From Parvibaculum sp. (lineage in GTDB: Bacteria; Pseudomonadota; Alphaproteobacteria; Parvibaculales; Parvibaculaceae), in NCBI RefSeq assembly GCF_030651915.1, contig NZ_JAUSBV010000008.1, positions 310,001 through 374,000 of the forward strand: a DNA stretch of 64,000 bases, in the 5' to 3' direction. A model generated the notes under the pieces. It worked only from the letters and a program-made list of their open reading frames with translations, had not been told where the DNA came from and searched no databases. The first letter of the stretch is position 1, and every line of letters begins with the position of its first letter. Shown here piece by piece: positions 50,424-61,210 of the stretch. A program made the position numbers and the translations under genes.

Positions 50424-53400
50424 ATGAGCAACCGCTGGGATTTCTGGATCGACCGGGGCGGCACCTTCACCGACGTCCTCGGGCGGGCGCCGGATGGCCG
50501 CCTGACGGCGCGGAAGCTGCTGTCCGAAAACCCGGAACACTACGCGGATGCGGCCCTTCAGGGCATTCGCGACCTGCTGGACGTGGCGGCGGGCGCAGGC
50601 TTGCCCGCCGGCCGCATCGGCGCCGTCAAGATGGGAACGACGGTCGCGACCAATGCGCTGCTCGAACGCAAGGGCGAGCGCACGCTCTTCCTGACCACGC
50701 GCGGCTTTGCCGACGCACTGGCCATCGGCTATCAGGCCCGGCCGCATCTCTTCCGGTTGAAAATCGAAAAGCCCGAACTTCTCTACGCGCGCGTGGCGGA
50801 GGTCGGCGAGCGCGTCACCGCCGAGGGCGAGGTGCTGATGCCGCTCGACCGCGATGGTACGCGTGCCGAATTACGCGCGGCACATGAAGCGGGCATACGC
50901 GCCGTGGCAATCTGCTTCATGCATGGCTACCGCTATCCGGCACACGAAAACGAGGCCGCTGCCATCGCGCGCGAAACCGGATTCACGCAAGTCTCGGTCG
51001 GACACAAGGCGAGCCCGCTGATCAAATTCGTCTCGCGCGGCGACACGACGGTTGTCGACGCCTATCTCTCGCCCTTGCTGCGCCGCTATGTCGAGGGTGT
51101 GGCCCGCGAGATCGGCGCCGACGATGAGGAGACGCGGCTGTTCTTCATGCAGTCTTCCGGGGCATTGACCGATGCGGCCTTGTTCGAAGGCAAGGACGCG
51201 ATCCTGTCCGGCCCCGCCGGCGGCGTGGTCGGCGCGGCGGCAACGGCAGCGGAAGCAGGCTTCACCCGCGTTATCGGTTTCGACATGGGCGGCACCTCGA
51301 CCGACGTGTCGCATTTCGACGGCGAATACGAACGGAGTTTCGAGACCGAGGTTGCGGGCGTTCGCATGCGCGTGCCGATGATGCGCATTCACACGGTGGC
51401 CGCCGGCGGCGGCTCGATCCTCCATTATGAGGACGGGCGCTTTCAGGTTGGCCCGGATTCGGCGGGCGCCAGCCCCGGCCCCGCCTGCTACCGGCGCGGC
51501 GGCCCGCTCGCCGTCACCGATGCCAATGTGATGCTGGGGAAGCTGCAGCCCGATCTCTTTCCGCCCATCTTCGGCCCGGCGCAGAATGAGCCACTGGACG
51601 CCGATATGGTGCGCGAACGCTTTACCGAACTTGCTGCGCGCATCGGTGGGCGGACGCCGGAAGAAGTGGCCGAAGGCTTTCTCCGCGTTGCCGTGGAAAA
51701 CATGGCCAACGCCATCAAGAAAATTTCGGTGGAGCGCGGCCATGACGTGACGGCCTACACGCTGTCCTGTTTCGGCGGTGCCGGCGGCCAGCATGCCTGT
51801 CTCGTCGCCGACGCACTGGGCATGACCGCCATACATATTCACCCCTTCTCGGGCCTGCTGTCGGCCTATGGCATCGGTCTGGCCCGCATCGCCGCCGCGC
51901 GCGCGCGCGCCGTGATCCGCCCCTTCGACGGTGAACTGACGGCGGAACTCGATGCCACGATTGCCGAATTGACCGAAGAAGCGCTGGCGGAACTCGCAGC
52001 GCAAGGCGTCGACACTGCAAGCGCGAAGACCCGACCAATCCTGCATTTGCGTTATGACGGCAGCGACACGACGCTGCCATCCGACTTCACGACCCGCGAC
52101 CGGCTGGCAACCATCGAGCATTTCGAGGCGGCGCATCGCGCGCAGTTCGGCTTCAGCTTCGAGGGCAGGACGGTCGTGGTGGAAGCGGTTGAAGTGACCG
52201 CGGAAGATACGACCACACGCCATCGAGACACCGAAAGCGCGGCAACGACCACCGACCTGCCCGAACCGCATGACAGGCGGCGCATCCATACCGGCGGCGA
52301 ATGGCGCGACGCGAACATCTATATGCGGGCGGCGCTGACGGCCGGCCACGAAATGACCGGCCCCGCCATCATCGTCGAGCCGAACCAGACGATCGTGATC
52401 GAGCCCGGCTGGCGCGCCGAAGTGACGGCGAAGGACCACATCGTCATGCGCCGCGTCGAGGCCCTGCCCGCGCGCACCGCCATCGGCACCGGCGCCGATC
52501 CGGTGATGCTCGAGATTTTCAACAATCGCTTCATGTCGATTGCCGAACAGATGGGCGTGGCGCTGCAGAACACCGCCTCGTCGGTCAACATCAAGGAGCG
52601 GCTGGATTTTTCCTGCGCCGTCTTCGACCGCGCGGGCGGCCTGGTGTCGAACGCGCCGCATATGCCGGTGCATCTGGGCTCGATGGGCGCCAGTGTGCGC
52701 GCCGTGATCGAGCAGAACCCCGATATGGGCCCCGGCGATGTTTTCGTGTTGAACGCGCCCTACAATGGCGGGACGCATCTGCCGGACGTGACCGTCGTTG
52801 CGCCTGTCTACGACGCGGCGAAGGAGACCCGGCTCTTCTATGTCGCGGCGCGCGGCCACCACGCGGATATCGGCGGTATCACGCCGGGTTCGATGCCCGC
52901 CCATTCGCGAAACGTCGAAGAGGAAGGTGTGCTGATCGACAATTTCTGCATTGTCGAGCGCGGCCGCCTGCGCGAGGCGGAGCTGCGTCGCCTGCTGACA
53001 AGCGGCAAATATCCGGTGCGCAATCCCGAACAGAACATTGCCGATCTCCGCGCCCAGATTGCGGCCTGCGAAAAGGGCGCGCGGGAACTGCGCCGCATGG
53101 TGGCCGAATTCGGTCTCGATGTCGTCGAGGCCTACATGACCCATGTGCAGGACAATGCCGAGGAAAATGTGCGCCGCGTGATCGGTCGGCTGAAGGACGC
53201 AAGCTTCGAGCAGAAAATGGACGACGGCTCGGTCATTCGCGTCGCCGTGCGCGTGAACCGAGAGGCCCACACCGCGCGGATCGACTTCACCGGCACAAGC
53301 GCCGAGCTCGCCAGCAATCTCAATGCGCCGTCGGCGGTCGCCCGCGCGGCGGTGCTCTATGTCTTTCGCTGCATGGTGAATGACGACATTCCACTGAACG

Positions 53401-54020
53401 AGGGTTGCCTGAAGCCCATCGAAATCGTCATTCCCGAAGGCTCGATGCTCGCGCCCCGTTATCCGGCGGCCGTCGTCGGCGGCAATGTCGAGACGAGCCA
53501 GGCGGTGACAGACGCGCTCTTCGCCGCCTTCGGCGCCATGGCCTCGGCGCAAGGCACGATGAACAACCTGACTTTCGGCAATGACCGGTATCAATATTAC
53601 GAGACGATCGCCGGCGGCGCAGGCGCGGGCCCCGATTTCGACGGCGCCGATGCCGTGCAGACGCATATGACCAATTCGCGGCTGACCGACCCGGAGGTGC
53701 TCGAATGGCGCTTCCCTGTGTTGCTGGAAGAATTCAGCATCCGCCGCGGCTCCGGCGGTGGCGGCAGACACAAGGGCGGCGACGGCGCGGTGCGCGCGAT
53801 CCGCTTCCGAGAAAAGATGAGCCTGTCGATCCTCTCGACCCGCCGCGTCGTCGCACCCTTCGGTCTGATGGGTGGGGAGGATGCGCAAAAGGGCAAGAAC
53901 GACATCCGTCGCATCAATGGAAAAACGGAACGACTCGACGGTTCCGCTCAAGCCGAACTCGACGCCGGCGACATTGTGATCGTGAAGACACCGGGCGGCG
54001 GCGGGTTTGGCCAGGTCTGA
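50424..54020 (+). CDS. 5-oxoprolinase (HyuA-HyuB fusion)
   Basis: A 1198-residue protein joining hydantoinase A and B modules. The N-terminal HydA_N segment [14 protein letters not shown] and the actin-like ATPase motif [16 protein letters not shown] are in the first half; the HyuB module starts near residue 690 ([20 protein letters not shown]). It probably hydrolyses 5-oxo-L-proline to glutamate with ATP, salvaging pyroglutamate from glutathione or peptide turnover. The C-terminal [13 protein letters not shown] and PGGGGFGQV are typical. ATG 50424 gives the standard N-terminus. Confidence 0.93.
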   Translation: MSNRWDFWIDRGGTFTDVLGRAPDGRLTARKLLSENPEHYADAALQGIRDLLDVAAGAGLPAGRIGAVKMGTTVATNALLERKGERTLFLTTRGFADALAIGYQARPHLFRLKIEKPELLYARVAEVGERVTAEGEVLMPLDRDGTRAELRAAHEAGIRAVAICFMHGYRYPAHENEAAAIARETGFTQVSVGHKASPLIKFVSRGDTTVVDAYLSPLLRRYVEGVAREIGADDEETRLFFMQSSGALTDAALFEGKDAILSGPAGGVVGAAATAAEAGFTRVIGFDMGGTSTDVSHFDGEYERSFETEVAGVRMRVPMMRIHTVAAGGGSILHYEDGRFQVGPDSAGASPGPACYRRGGPLAVTDANVMLGKLQPDLFPPIFGPAQNEPLDADMVRERFTELAARIGGRTPEEVAEGFLRVAVENMANAIKKISVERGHDVTAYTLSCFGGAGGQHACLVADALGMTAIHIHPFSGLLSAYGIGLARIAAARARAVIRPFDGELTAELDATIAELTEEALAELAAQGVDTASAKTRPILHLRYDGSDTTLPSDFTTRDRLATIEHFEAAHRAQFGFSFEGRTVVVEAVEVTAEDTTTRHRDTESAATTTDLPEPHDRRRIHTGGEWRDANIYMRAALTAGHEMTGPAIIVEPNQTIVIEPGWRAEVTAKDHIVMRRVEALPARTAIGTGADPVMLEIFNNRFMSIAEQMGVALQNTASSVNIKERLDFSCAVFDRAGGLVSNAPHMPVHLGSMGASVRAVIEQNPDMGPGDVFVLNAPYNGGTHLPDVTVVAPVYDAAKETRLFYVAARGHHADIGGITPGSMPAHSRNVEEEGVLIDNFCIVERGRLREAELRRLLTSGKYPVRNPEQNIADLRAQIAACEKGARELRRMVAEFGLDVVEAYMTHVQDNAEENVRRVIGRLKDASFEQKMDDGSVIRVAVRVNREAHTARIDFTGTSAELASNLNAPSAVARAAVLYVFRCMVNDDIPLNEGCLKPIEIVIPEGSMLAPRYPAAVVGGNVETSQAVTDALFAAFGAMASAQGTMNNLTFGNDRYQYYETIAGGAGAGPDFDGADAVQTHMTNSRLTDPEVLEWRFPVLLEEFSIRRGSGGGGRHKGGDGAVRAIRFREKMSLSILSTRRVVAPFGLMGGEDAQKGKNDIRRINGKTERLDGSAQAELDAGDIVIVKTPGGGGFGQV

Positions 54021-54134
54021 TGACCGGCGCTTGATCCGGTCCATATCGGTCGCCCGCCGCCGGAATGGCCACGACTCGCGCATAGGGCACGCAATGGGCT
54101 CAATTAATGACCAAGGCGTGACAAATTCGAGTTT

Positions 54135-54143
54135 TTATCCACA
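54135..54143 (+). other. Consensus DnaA box
   Basis: TTATCCACA, a perfect match, in the 268-bp gap after the oxoprolinase gene. It is a single site with no cluster around it, so it may be a titration/regulatory site or chance. Confidence 0.4.
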
Positions 54144-54288
54144 TCGAATTACATGCATGGATTCAAGCGCTTGGGGACCAAAGCTCAGACGCTCAAATTC
54201 CATGCTGCGGTGCAGCCACGAAACCGCTTGCGAACAGCCCGAATTTTACCTGAAAGTCAGCATCTACCCACGACGAGTGGAGGCCGAA

Positions 54289-54369
54289 ATGATTGCAACG
54301 AAAGTCGGTTACGTCGCTACCGGGCTTGCGTTTTTCTTCGTCGGCGCCGTGGCGATGGGTCTGTTCTGA
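54289..54369 (+). CDS. 26-residue single-span membrane microprotein
   Basis: ATG 54289 is preceded by a GGAGG site at 54279-54283 with 5-nt spacing. The 26-residue product has a short polar start (MIATKVG) and then one continuous hydrophobic span (YVATGLAFFFVGAVAMGLF) to the stop, the form of a small inner-membrane protein. A strong hairpin (54425-54451) follows 55 bp later. The frame is open further upstream to 54007, but only this start has a ribosome-binding site and the upstream part is polar and unconserved-looking. Function unknown. Confidence 0.6.
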   Translation: MIATKVGYVATGLAFFFVGAVAMGLF

Positions 54370-54424
54370 CCTCGACAGGACGAAGGCAGTTACGGCGTCA
54401 ATGCCGTATCCCCCAGATGGTTCG

Positions 54425-54451
54425 GAGGGCGCGACCGCAAGGCGCGCCCTC
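54425..54451 (+). terminator. Hairpin after the microprotein gene
   Basis: GAGGGCGCG (54425-54433) and CGCGCCCTC (54443-54451), a perfect 9-bp stem with a 9-nt loop followed by TTCATTTGT. It lies between the microprotein gene and the convergent CMD gene. Confidence 0.65.
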
Positions 54452-54466
54452 TTCATTTGTCGACGG

Positions 54467-55021
54467 TCAATCGACAGATTCAGGAAAGCGCGCGGCATAG
54501 TCCTCAAGCGGCAGCCGCGTGGCGTTCACCACAAACGACACCATGTGGTACAGTCCCGTGAGGACGATCAGTTCCAGCAATTGCTCGTCGCTGAATTCTG
54601 CCTTGAGCGCACCCCACAATTCATCGTCGACAGTATTTGTATCGTGCAGCTGGTCGACAAGCCGGACGACCAGCCTCTCGCGCGCATTCCAGCATTCGGA
54701 ATCGGCGCCAGCGGCGACCGTCGCGGCAATTTCCGCTTGGCCGAAACCCACCCGATCGGCGAAGAACGCAATATGCACGCCCCACTCATACTCGCCGCCG
54801 CAACGCGCGCAGGCGCGATCGATGACGATTTCGCGCTCGCGCAACGAGAGCGTTCCTTTGTCGAGCAACCCGCCCGCCATGAAGCGCCGGAAGACGCGCG
54901 GATTGCGGGCGAGCGTGCGGAAGAGCACCAGCGGCTCGACGCCGGGCGGCATCAGCCTCTCAAGCGTCTTCTCCATGTCGTCATCGTAAGGCCTTGCGGC
55001 AGGTTCGATCCGGGCTGTCAT
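54467..55021 (-). CDS. Carboxymuconolactone decarboxylase family protein
   Basis: A 184-residue all-helical protein of the CMD/AhpD-like family. The core REREIVIDRACARCGGEYEW followed by GVH carries Cys71, Cys74 and His83. Such proteins are thiol-dependent peroxide-detoxifying or decarboxylase enzymes; without a linked protocatechuate pathway a redox role is more likely. It is divergent from an HxlR regulator across an 83-bp gap holding an inverted-repeat operator, so it is presumably controlled by that regulator. Confidence 0.82.
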   Translation of the reverse strand: MTARIEPAARPYDDDMEKTLERLMPPGVEPLVLFRTLARNPRVFRRFMAGGLLDKGTLSLREREIVIDRACARCGGEYEWGVHIAFFADRVGFGQAEIAATVAAGADSECWNARERLVVRLVDQLHDTNTVDDELWGALKAEFSDEQLLELIVLTGLYHMVSFVVNATRLPLEDYAARFPESVD

Positions 55022-55037
55022 GGCGCCATCTCCATAT

Positions 55038-55058
55038 TTGCTACGATTTCAGTAGCAA
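55038..55058. promoter_or_regulatory. Inverted-repeat operator between CMD and HxlR genes
   Basis: TTGCTAC-N7-GTAGCAA, perfect 7-bp arms, centred in the divergent intergenic region. A further half-site (CGTAGCGCAAG) follows near the HxlR start. The most likely ligand is the adjacent HxlR protein. Confidence 0.65.
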
Positions 55059-55104
55059 GAACATGTCGCTTCTCTTTTCGTAGCGCAAGAGTTAATCTGG
55101 CAGC

Positions 55105-55449
55105 ATGACGAAACCGCCGAAAACCGCCCCCCGTCCCGGCCGCCGCGTCCGCGGCTCGACCACCGGCCGCCCGGTCATGGTCCTGCTCGACCTGCTCGGA
55201 CGGCGCTGGGTCTTGCGCGTCCTCTGGGAACTACGGGGCGACCCGTTGACCTTCCGCGCGCTGCAGGCGGCTTCCGGCGGCCTTTCGCCCAGCGTCCTCA
55301 ATGCGCGCCTAGCCGAATTGCGCGACAGCAAAATCGTCGAACAGCGGCCCGACGAGGGCTATGCGCTGACACGACAAGGGCGCGAACTGCTTACGCAACT
55401 CGCGCCCCTGACGGCGTGGTCCGAAAAATGGGTCAAATCGCTCGGCTGA
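55105..55449 (+). CDS. HxlR family transcriptional regulator
   Basis: A 114-residue winged-helix protein. The HxlR pattern is visible in LLGRRWVLRVLWELRGDPLT (residues 29-48), FRALQAASGGLSPSVLNARL as the recognition helix, and LRDSKIVEQRPDEGYALTRQ as the wing. HxlR proteins often sense electrophiles or redox stress and control an adjacent detoxifying gene, here the divergent CMD protein. No cysteine is present in it, so a thiol switch is excluded. It is convergent with metH, with 3 bp between stops. Confidence 0.85.
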   Translation: MTKPPKTAPRPGRRVRGSTTGRPVMVLLDLLGRRWVLRVLWELRGDPLTFRALQAASGGLSPSVLNARLAELRDSKIVEQRPDEGYALTRQGRELLTQLAPLTAWSEKWVKSLG

Positions 55450-55452
55450 GCG

Positions 55453-58137
55453 TCAGGCAGCTTCCTCTTCCGGCTCCGCCCCCGGCGTATAGCTGAGAAT
55501 TGGTGCCAGCCAGCGCTCGCATTCCGCAAGCTCCATGCCCTTGCGCGCGGCGTAGTCCACCACCTGGTCGTGGCCGATCTTGCCGACACCAAAATATTCC
55601 GACTGAGGGTGGCTGAAATAAAGCCCGCTCACCGCCGCACCCGGCCACATGGCGCAGCTCTCGGTCAGTTTCATGCCGATCTTCGCTTCGACGTCGAGCA
55701 GCTTGAAGAGCGTGCGCTTCTCGGTGTGATCCGGTTGCGCGGGATAGCCCGGCGCCGGACGAATGCCCTGATACTTCTCCGCGATCAGCTCGGCGTTGCT
55801 GAGCTTTTCCTTCGCTGCGTAGCCCCAGAACTCGCGACGCACGCGCTCATGCATGTGCTCGGCAAAGGCTTCCGCCAGTCGGTCCGCCAGCGCCTTCGAC
55901 AGGATTGCCCTGTAGTCGTCATTCGCTTCCTCGAAGCGCTTCGCGACCTCATCTTCGCCGAACCCGGCCGTGACGGCAAAGCCACCGACATAGTCTTCGA
56001 TGCCCGTGTCCTTGGGGGCGACAAAATCCGCAAGCGCCATGTTGGCGCGATCGGAGCTGCGCTTCATCTGCTGGCGCAGCGAGTGAAGCATGGCCAGCGT
56101 CTCCTTGCGCGCATCGTCGGTATAAAGCTCGATGTCATCGTCGGCCACCTGGTTCGCCGGCCAGAATCCGATGACGGCAGCCGCCTTCACCCACTTCTCC
56201 TCGACCATCTGCTTCAGCATCGCCTGTGCATCGTCGAAGAGCCCCCGCGCTGCTTCACCTACCTTGTCATCTTTCAGTATCTGCGGGTATTGGCCAGCGA
56301 GTTCCCACGTCTGAAAAAAAGGCGTCCAGTCGATATAGGGCACCAGCTTCTCGAGCGGATAGTCCTCAAACACTCTCGTGCCGAGAAAGCTCGGTCGCGT
56401 CGGCTTGTAGCCCGGCCACTCGACCTTGAGACGGTTTTCACGCGCCGCTTCTATCGGCTGCCGATCCTTTTTTTCGCGCGCGCCGGCATGAGCCGTCGCC
56501 ATTTTCGCGTACTCCTCGCGAATGTCAGCCACGAACTGTCCGCGCGACGTTTCCGAAATGAGGTTCGACGCAACGCCCACGGCGCGGCTTGCGTCGGTTA
56601 CATAGATTGCCTGACCACGCCGATAGTTCGGATTGATCTTGACGGCTGTGTGAATGCGGCTTGTCGTCGCCCCGCCGATCAGCAGCGGAATGTCGAAGCC
56701 TTCGCGCTCCATTTCGGCCGCGACATGACACATTTCGTCGAGACTCGGCGTGATGAGGCCGGAAAGACCGATGATATCGACTTTCCTTTCACGCGCGACC
56801 CGAAGGATTTTGTCGACTGGCACCATGACGCCGAGATCGATCACTTCGTAATTGTTGCATTGGAGCACGACGCCGACGATGTTCTTGCCAATATCGTGGA
56901 CATCGCCCTTGACGGTCGCCATCAAAATGGTGGCTGCCGCTTCCTTCTGCGTCGCTCCCGTCAGCTCTTTTTCCTTCTCCATGAAGGGCATCAGGTAGGC
57001 GACCGCCTGCTTCATCACGCGGGCGCTCTTCACCACCTGCGGCAGAAACATCTTGCCGTCACCGAAGAGATCGCCGACGACGTTCATGCCATCCATCAGC
57101 GGGCCTTCGATGACATGCAGCGGACGTTCGGCTTGCTGCCGCGCTTCCTCCACATCTTCCTCGATATAGGCATTGATACCCTTGACCAGCGAATGCGTGA
57201 GCCGTTCGCCGACAGGCTTTTCGCGCCAGGACAAATCTTCTTCGCGCTTTTTGCCCGTACCGCCCTTGTATTGTTCCGCTGCCTCCAGCAGCCGTTCCGT
57301 CGCATCCGGCCGCCGATTGAGGATCACGTCCTCAACGCGCTCGCGCAGGGTCGGCTCGATATCGTCATAGATGGCAAGCTGTCCGGCATTGACGATGCCC
57401 ATGTCCATGCCCGCCTTGATGGCATGGTAGAGAAACACCGAGTGCATCGCCTCGCGCACGGGCTCGTTTCCTCGAAAGGAGAAAGAAACGTTGGAGACAC
57501 CGCCCGAAACATGAGCGTAAGGCAACTGCTGCCGAATACGCCTTGTCGCGTCGATGAACTCAACGGCGTAGTTGTTGTGTTCATCGATCCCGGTTGCAAC
57601 CGCGAAGATGTTGGGATCGAAAATAATATCCTCGGGCGGAAATCCCGCCACTTCCGTCAGCAACTTGTAGGCACGTTCGCAAATTTCGAACTTGCGATTG
57701 GCGGTATCAGCCTGGCCTTCCTCGTCGAAAGCCATGACGACGGCAGCAGCACCGTAGCGCTTGACCTTGCGCGCTTGCTCAAGAAACGCTTTCTCCCCTT
57801 CCTTGAGGCTGATGGAATTCACCACCGCCTTGCCCTGCACGCATTTGAGCCCCGCCTCGATGACCGACCACTTGGACGAGTCGATCATGATGGGGACACG
57901 CGAAATGTCGGGCTCGGACGCGATGAGATTGAGAAATCGCACCATCGCCGCCTGCGAGTCGAGCATCCCCTCGTCCATGTTGACGTCGATGATCTGTGCG
58001 CCGTTTTCCACCTGCTGGCGCGCAACGGCCAGCGCCTCATCGAAGCGGTCCTCGACGATCAGCTTCTTGAACTTGGCCGATCCCGTCACATTGGTCCGTT
58101 CGCCAATGTTGATGAAGTTTGCAGTCGATTGAGTCAT
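55453..58137 (-). CDS. metH: Cobalamin-dependent methionine synthase, C-terminal gene
   Basis: An 894-residue protein equal to MetH without its homocysteine module. In order: pterin-binding domain (about 8-270, [14 protein letters not shown]), cobalamin cap and B12-binding domain (about 300-540) with the cobalt ligand His414 in [10 protein letters not shown], and the reactivation (AdoMet-binding) domain (about 590-880). It transfers methyl from 5-methyl-THF to cobalamin and then to homocysteine bound by the partner gene product. ATG 58137 is preferred over an upstream TTG. The partner gene lies 49 bp upstream. Confidence 0.95.
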   Translation of the reverse strand: MTQSTANFINIGERTNVTGSAKFKKLIVEDRFDEALAVARQQVENGAQIIDVNMDEGMLDSQAAMVRFLNLIASEPDISRVPIMIDSSKWSVIEAGLKCVQGKAVVNSISLKEGEKAFLEQARKVKRYGAAAVVMAFDEEGQADTANRKFEICERAYKLLTEVAGFPPEDIIFDPNIFAVATGIDEHNNYAVEFIDATRRIRQQLPYAHVSGGVSNVSFSFRGNEPVREAMHSVFLYHAIKAGMDMGIVNAGQLAIYDDIEPTLRERVEDVILNRRPDATERLLEAAEQYKGGTGKKREEDLSWREKPVGERLTHSLVKGINAYIEEDVEEARQQAERPLHVIEGPLMDGMNVVGDLFGDGKMFLPQVVKSARVMKQAVAYLMPFMEKEKELTGATQKEAAATILMATVKGDVHDIGKNIVGVVLQCNNYEVIDLGVMVPVDKILRVARERKVDIIGLSGLITPSLDEMCHVAAEMEREGFDIPLLIGGATTSRIHTAVKINPNYRRGQAIYVTDASRAVGVASNLISETSRGQFVADIREEYAKMATAHAGAREKKDRQPIEAARENRLKVEWPGYKPTRPSFLGTRVFEDYPLEKLVPYIDWTPFFQTWELAGQYPQILKDDKVGEAARGLFDDAQAMLKQMVEEKWVKAAAVIGFWPANQVADDDIELYTDDARKETLAMLHSLRQQMKRSSDRANMALADFVAPKDTGIEDYVGGFAVTAGFGEDEVAKRFEEANDDYRAILSKALADRLAEAFAEHMHERVRREFWGYAAKEKLSNAELIAEKYQGIRPAPGYPAQPDHTEKRTLFKLLDVEAKIGMKLTESCAMWPGAAVSGLYFSHPQSEYFGVGKIGHDQVVDYAARKGMELAECERWLAPILSYTPGAEPEEEAA

Positions 58138-58186
58138 GAGATTCAATATCTAACTTTTTTGAAGGAGAGTGACGGCGGCCCGAAAA

Positions 58187-59248
58187 TCAGGCCGCCGTGA
58201 AGGCTTCAAGACCCGACAGCCGCAAACGCGGCTCGATCCGTGGAATATTGCGCGGCCGAATGCCCTTCACCGCCTTGGCAATGGCCTCAATATGTTCGGG
58301 CGTGGTACCGCAGCAGCCGCCGACGATATTGACGAGGCCGGACGACGCGAACTCGCCGACCAGCGCCGACATTTGCGCCGCATCCTGGTCATACTCGCCC
58401 ATCTCGTTCGGCAGGCCGGCATTGGGATGCGCGCTCACATTGGCGTCCGCAATGCGTGACAGCGTGTCGATGTGCGGCCGCATCTCCTTGGCGCCCAGCG
58501 CACAATTGAGCCCGATCGAGAACGGCTTCACATGCCGCACCGAGTTCCAGAAGGCTTCCGGTGTTTGCCCGGAAAGCAGACGTCCGGACATATCGGTAAT
58601 GGTGCCGGAAATCATCACCGGCAGTTCGAAGCCCAGTTCCTCGAAAACTTCCTCGACTGCGAAAAGCGCCGCCTTGGCGTTCAGCGTGTCGAAAATCGTT
58701 TCGACGAGAATGGTATCGGCGCCGCCTTCGATGAGACCCCTGGTCGCTTCCTTGTAGGCCGTCACGAGCTCATCGAAATAGACGTTGCGAAAGCCCGGAT
58801 CGCTGACCTTCGGCGAAATCGACGCCGTCCGATTGGTCGGTCCGAGCACGCCGGCGACGAAGCAGACACGTCCGGGCGTTTCACTCTCCGCGATATCCGC
58901 CGCTTCGCGCGCGATGCGCGCGCTCTCGACATTCATCTCATAGGCGAGATGCTCGAGGTGATAATCCGCCTGCGCGATACGCGTTGCGCTGAACGTGTTG
59001 GTCTCGGCAATGTCCGCGCCTGCCCGATAATACTTCAGGTGGATTTCGCGCAGGATGTCGGGCTGCGACAGCGATATCAACTCGTTGTCGCCCTTGACGT
59101 CATGAGCATGATCCTTCAGCCGCTCGCCACGGAAATCGGCCTCGGTGAGCTTGTAGCCCTGGATCATCGTTCCCATCGCCCCATCGAGCACCAGGATGCG
59201 CTCCTTCGCGAGCACCTTCAGTTTTGCAATCCGTTCGTCTCTGGTCAT
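58187..59248 (-). CDS. Homocysteine S-methyltransferase subunit of split MetH
   Basis: A 353-residue zinc-dependent methyltransferase equal to the first MetH module. [20 protein letters not shown] and [19 protein letters not shown] are the homocysteine-binding parts; zinc cysteines are in [13 protein letters not shown] and [13 protein letters not shown]. It binds homocysteine and accepts methyl from cobalamin on the downstream protein. It is not a truncated MetH: it has its own stop, a 49-bp gap and a new start for the second gene. metF precedes it by 10 bp. Confidence 0.95.
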   Translation of the reverse strand: MTRDERIAKLKVLAKERILVLDGAMGTMIQGYKLTEADFRGERLKDHAHDVKGDNELISLSQPDILREIHLKYYRAGADIAETNTFSATRIAQADYHLEHLAYEMNVESARIAREAADIAESETPGRVCFVAGVLGPTNRTASISPKVSDPGFRNVYFDELVTAYKEATRGLIEGGADTILVETIFDTLNAKAALFAVEEVFEELGFELPVMISGTITDMSGRLLSGQTPEAFWNSVRHVKPFSIGLNCALGAKEMRPHIDTLSRIADANVSAHPNAGLPNEMGEYDQDAAQMSALVGEFASSGLVNIVGGCCGTTPEHIEAIAKAVKGIRPRNIPRIEPRLRLSGLEAFTAA

Positions 59249-59258
59249 GGTGCCTCCT

Positions 59259-60161
59259 TTATGCGGGTTCGACCGGCGTCAGCGCGGCCTGCGGACGCAA
59301 ACCCAGCACATGGCAAATGGCGAAAGTGAGATCGGCCTGATTGAGCGTGTAGAAGTGAAAGCGGTCGAAGCCGTAGCCGCGCAGCCGGTTCACCTGCTCG
59401 GCCGCGACATAGGCGGCGATCAGCTTGCGCGTCTCCAGTTCGTCGTCGAGCCCGACATAATAATTCTCCAGCCATTGTGGAATGCTGGCGCCGCAACGCT
59501 CCGCCATCCGCTTCGTGCCTTTGAAATTGGTCGTCGGCATGATGCCCGGCACGATCGGAACCGAGATTCCCGCCTTCTGTGTTTTTTCCAGAAAGCGGAC
59601 ATGCTTCTCCGTGTCGAACACGAATTGCGTGATCGCCCGCGTCGCGCCGGCATCGACCTTCTTCTTCAGCAGCTCGATATCGGCGTCGAGCGAAACGGAT
59701 TCCGGGTGCTTTTCCGGATAGGCCGAAACGATCACATCGAAATCGCGGATCTTGCGGATCGCGGCGATCAGCTCCGGCGTCGACTGGTAACCTTCCGGAT
59801 GCGGCCGATAGGGCGCGCCGAGTTCGGGCATGTCGCCACGCAGCGCTACAATATGCCGGATTCCGGCATCCCAATAGCCCCGGATGACGTCGTCGACTTC
59901 GGCGCGCGACGCACCGACACAGGTAAGATGCGCAACTGGCTCAAGCGTCGTCTCGTCGAGAATGCGCTTCACCGTCGCATGCGTGCGCTCACGCGTCGAT
60001 CCGCCGGCGCCATAGGTCACGGACACGAATTCAGGCGCCAGTGGTTCCAGCCGCCGGATTGAACGCCACAACGTCTGTTCCATCTCCGGCGTCTTGGGCG
60101 GAAAAAATTCAAACGAGACGCGCGTACGATCGCGCTTGTCTTCTTTTGATTTCCGGTTCAT
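59259..60161 (-). CDS. metF: 5,10-methylenetetrahydrofolate reductase
   Basis: A 300-residue FAD enzyme reducing methylene-THF to 5-methyl-THF, the methyl donor for the adjacent Met[52 protein letters not shown] and [15 protein letters not shown] are the usual MetF segments in TIM-barrel order. Its ATG overlaps the stop of the ArsR-methyltransferase gene (ATGA), placing it second in a four-gene methionine operon. Confidence 0.97.
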   Translation of the reverse strand: MNRKSKEDKRDRTRVSFEFFPPKTPEMEQTLWRSIRRLEPLAPEFVSVTYGAGGSTRERTHATVKRILDETTLEPVAHLTCVGASRAEVDDVIRGYWDAGIRHIVALRGDMPELGAPYRPHPEGYQSTPELIAAIRKIRDFDVIVSAYPEKHPESVSLDADIELLKKKVDAGATRAITQFVFDTEKHVRFLEKTQKAGISVPIVPGIMPTTNFKGTKRMAERCGASIPQWLENYYVGLDDELETRKLIAAYVAAEQVNRLRGYGFDRFHFYTLNQADLTFAICHVLGLRPQAALTPVEPA

Positions 60162-61153
60162 CGCGTCGCTCCTTCAAATTCGATGCGCCGTTCGGCACGA
60201 GGCGCCGGTCGCGCTGGCCGCTCCGCAACCCAGATCGACACCGTCAGTTGCGCATCGTCGTCACCTTCCGGCGGCAAATGCCTGATTTCGCGCACATCGA
60301 GACCGGCCTCGACAAGCCATGCCGCCACTTCGTCCGCGTCAAATCCCAGCCGCCGATGGGCATGACTCTCGCGCAGAAAATCGAGATCATGCGGTGCGAA
60401 ATCGGCGATCAGCAATCGTCCGCCGGGCTTCATTATCCGCGCCGCTTCGGCAATCGAGGCGGCAGGATCGTCCAGAAAGTGCAGCACCATATGCAAGGTC
60501 ACGAGATCAACCGTCTCGTCCTGCATCGGCAGGTCGTAGAGATCGCCCTGCCTTACCGAGCAATGTGCAAATTCGGGCAGCGCAAGGTGCGCGCGCGCGA
60601 GCGCAAGCATTTCCGGGCTGAGATCGATACCGATGCCGCTCTTGGCCTTCGGGCCAAAAAGTTCGAGCATCCGCCCCGTTCCTGTCCCCAGATCCGCCAC
60701 CGCCTCCATGTCGTCACGGGCACCGAGATCCATCATCGCCTGTTCGACCTTGCCTTCCGGCACGTAGAGCGAGCGAATGCGGTTCCATTCATCGGCATTC
60801 GCGCGGAAATAGGCCGCTGCCTTCTCGGCACGCGCCGTACGCACCGCCTCCAGCCGCTCACAATCGCGCGCGATGACGAGATCTTCCTGCGGAATCAGCC
60901 CTGTCAGCACTTCGGCCAGCGCGGCCACCGGTCCGCCACTGGCGAGGCGGTAAAAAACCCAACTCCCCTCCCGAAACCGCTCGAGAAGCCCCGCTTCACA
61001 AAGCAGTTTGAGGTGACGACTGACGCGCGGCTGGCTCTGGCGCAAAATCTGCGTCAACTCGGTCACTGTGAGTTCACCACGCGCCAACAAGGCCAGAAGA
61101 CGCAATCGCGTTGGCTCACCAGCGGCCCTCAACCCCGCAAGAAGCTGTTCCAT
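60158..61153 (-). CDS. ArsR-type regulator fused to a SAM methyltransferase
   Basis: A 331-residue fusion. Residues about 1-90 are an ArsR winged helix (GEPTRLRLLALLARGELTVT, QSQPRVSRHLKLLCEAGLLE); about 140-310 is a class I methyltransferase with motif I VADLGTGTGRMLEL and DLVTLHMVLHFLDDP. It is the first gene before metF and metH. I infer that it represses this operon in response to SAM or SAH bound by the methyltransferase domain. ATG 61153 removes a 47-residue extension that reads through the promoter. Confidence 0.88.
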   Translation of the reverse strand: MEQLLAGLRAAGEPTRLRLLALLARGELTVTELTQILRQSQPRVSRHLKLLCEAGLLERFREGSWVFYRLASGGPVAALAEVLTGLIPQEDLVIARDCERLEAVRTARAEKAAAYFRANADEWNRIRSLYVPEGKVEQAMMDLGARDDMEAVADLGTGTGRMLELFGPKAKSGIGIDLSPEMLALARAHLALPEFAHCSVRQGDLYDLPMQDETVDLVTLHMVLHFLDDPAASIAEAARIMKPGGRLLIADFAPHDLDFLRESHAHRRLGFDADEVAAWLVEAGLDVREIRHLPPEGDDDAQLTVSIWVAERPARPAPRAERRIEFEGATR

Positions 61154-61182
61154 TCGGCATCCGATCGTCAAATTTTGAGAAA

Positions 61183-61210
61183 CATATAAACATATCCTTA
61201 TGTCTATCAA
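61183..61210 (-). promoter_or_regulatory. Promoter and operator of the methionine operon
   Basis: On the minus strand TTGATA (61210-61205), 16 bp, TATATG (61188-61183), 30 bp before the ArsR-fusion start. An inverted repeat ACATA-N4-TATGT (61190-61203) occupies the spacer exactly, a good position for repression by the ArsR-type protein. The rest of the 61154-61466 gap shows nothing I can assign. Confidence 0.6.

Noticed and set aside
50871-54083. 1070-codon open frame antisense to the 5-oxoprolinase gene
   Set aside because: The plus-strand gene has complete HyuA and HyuB motifs; the antisense product is low-complexity His/Arg-rich and matches no family I recognise.
58137-58187. A frameshift splitting a single metH gene
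   Set aside because: There is a 49-bp non-coding gap, and both products begin and end at natural domain boundaries, so a genuine two-gene arrangement is more likely than an error.
55570-58200. 876-codon open frame antisense to metH
   Set aside because: MetH domains and the cobalamin histidine are on the minus strand; the antisense frame is a codon-bias shadow.
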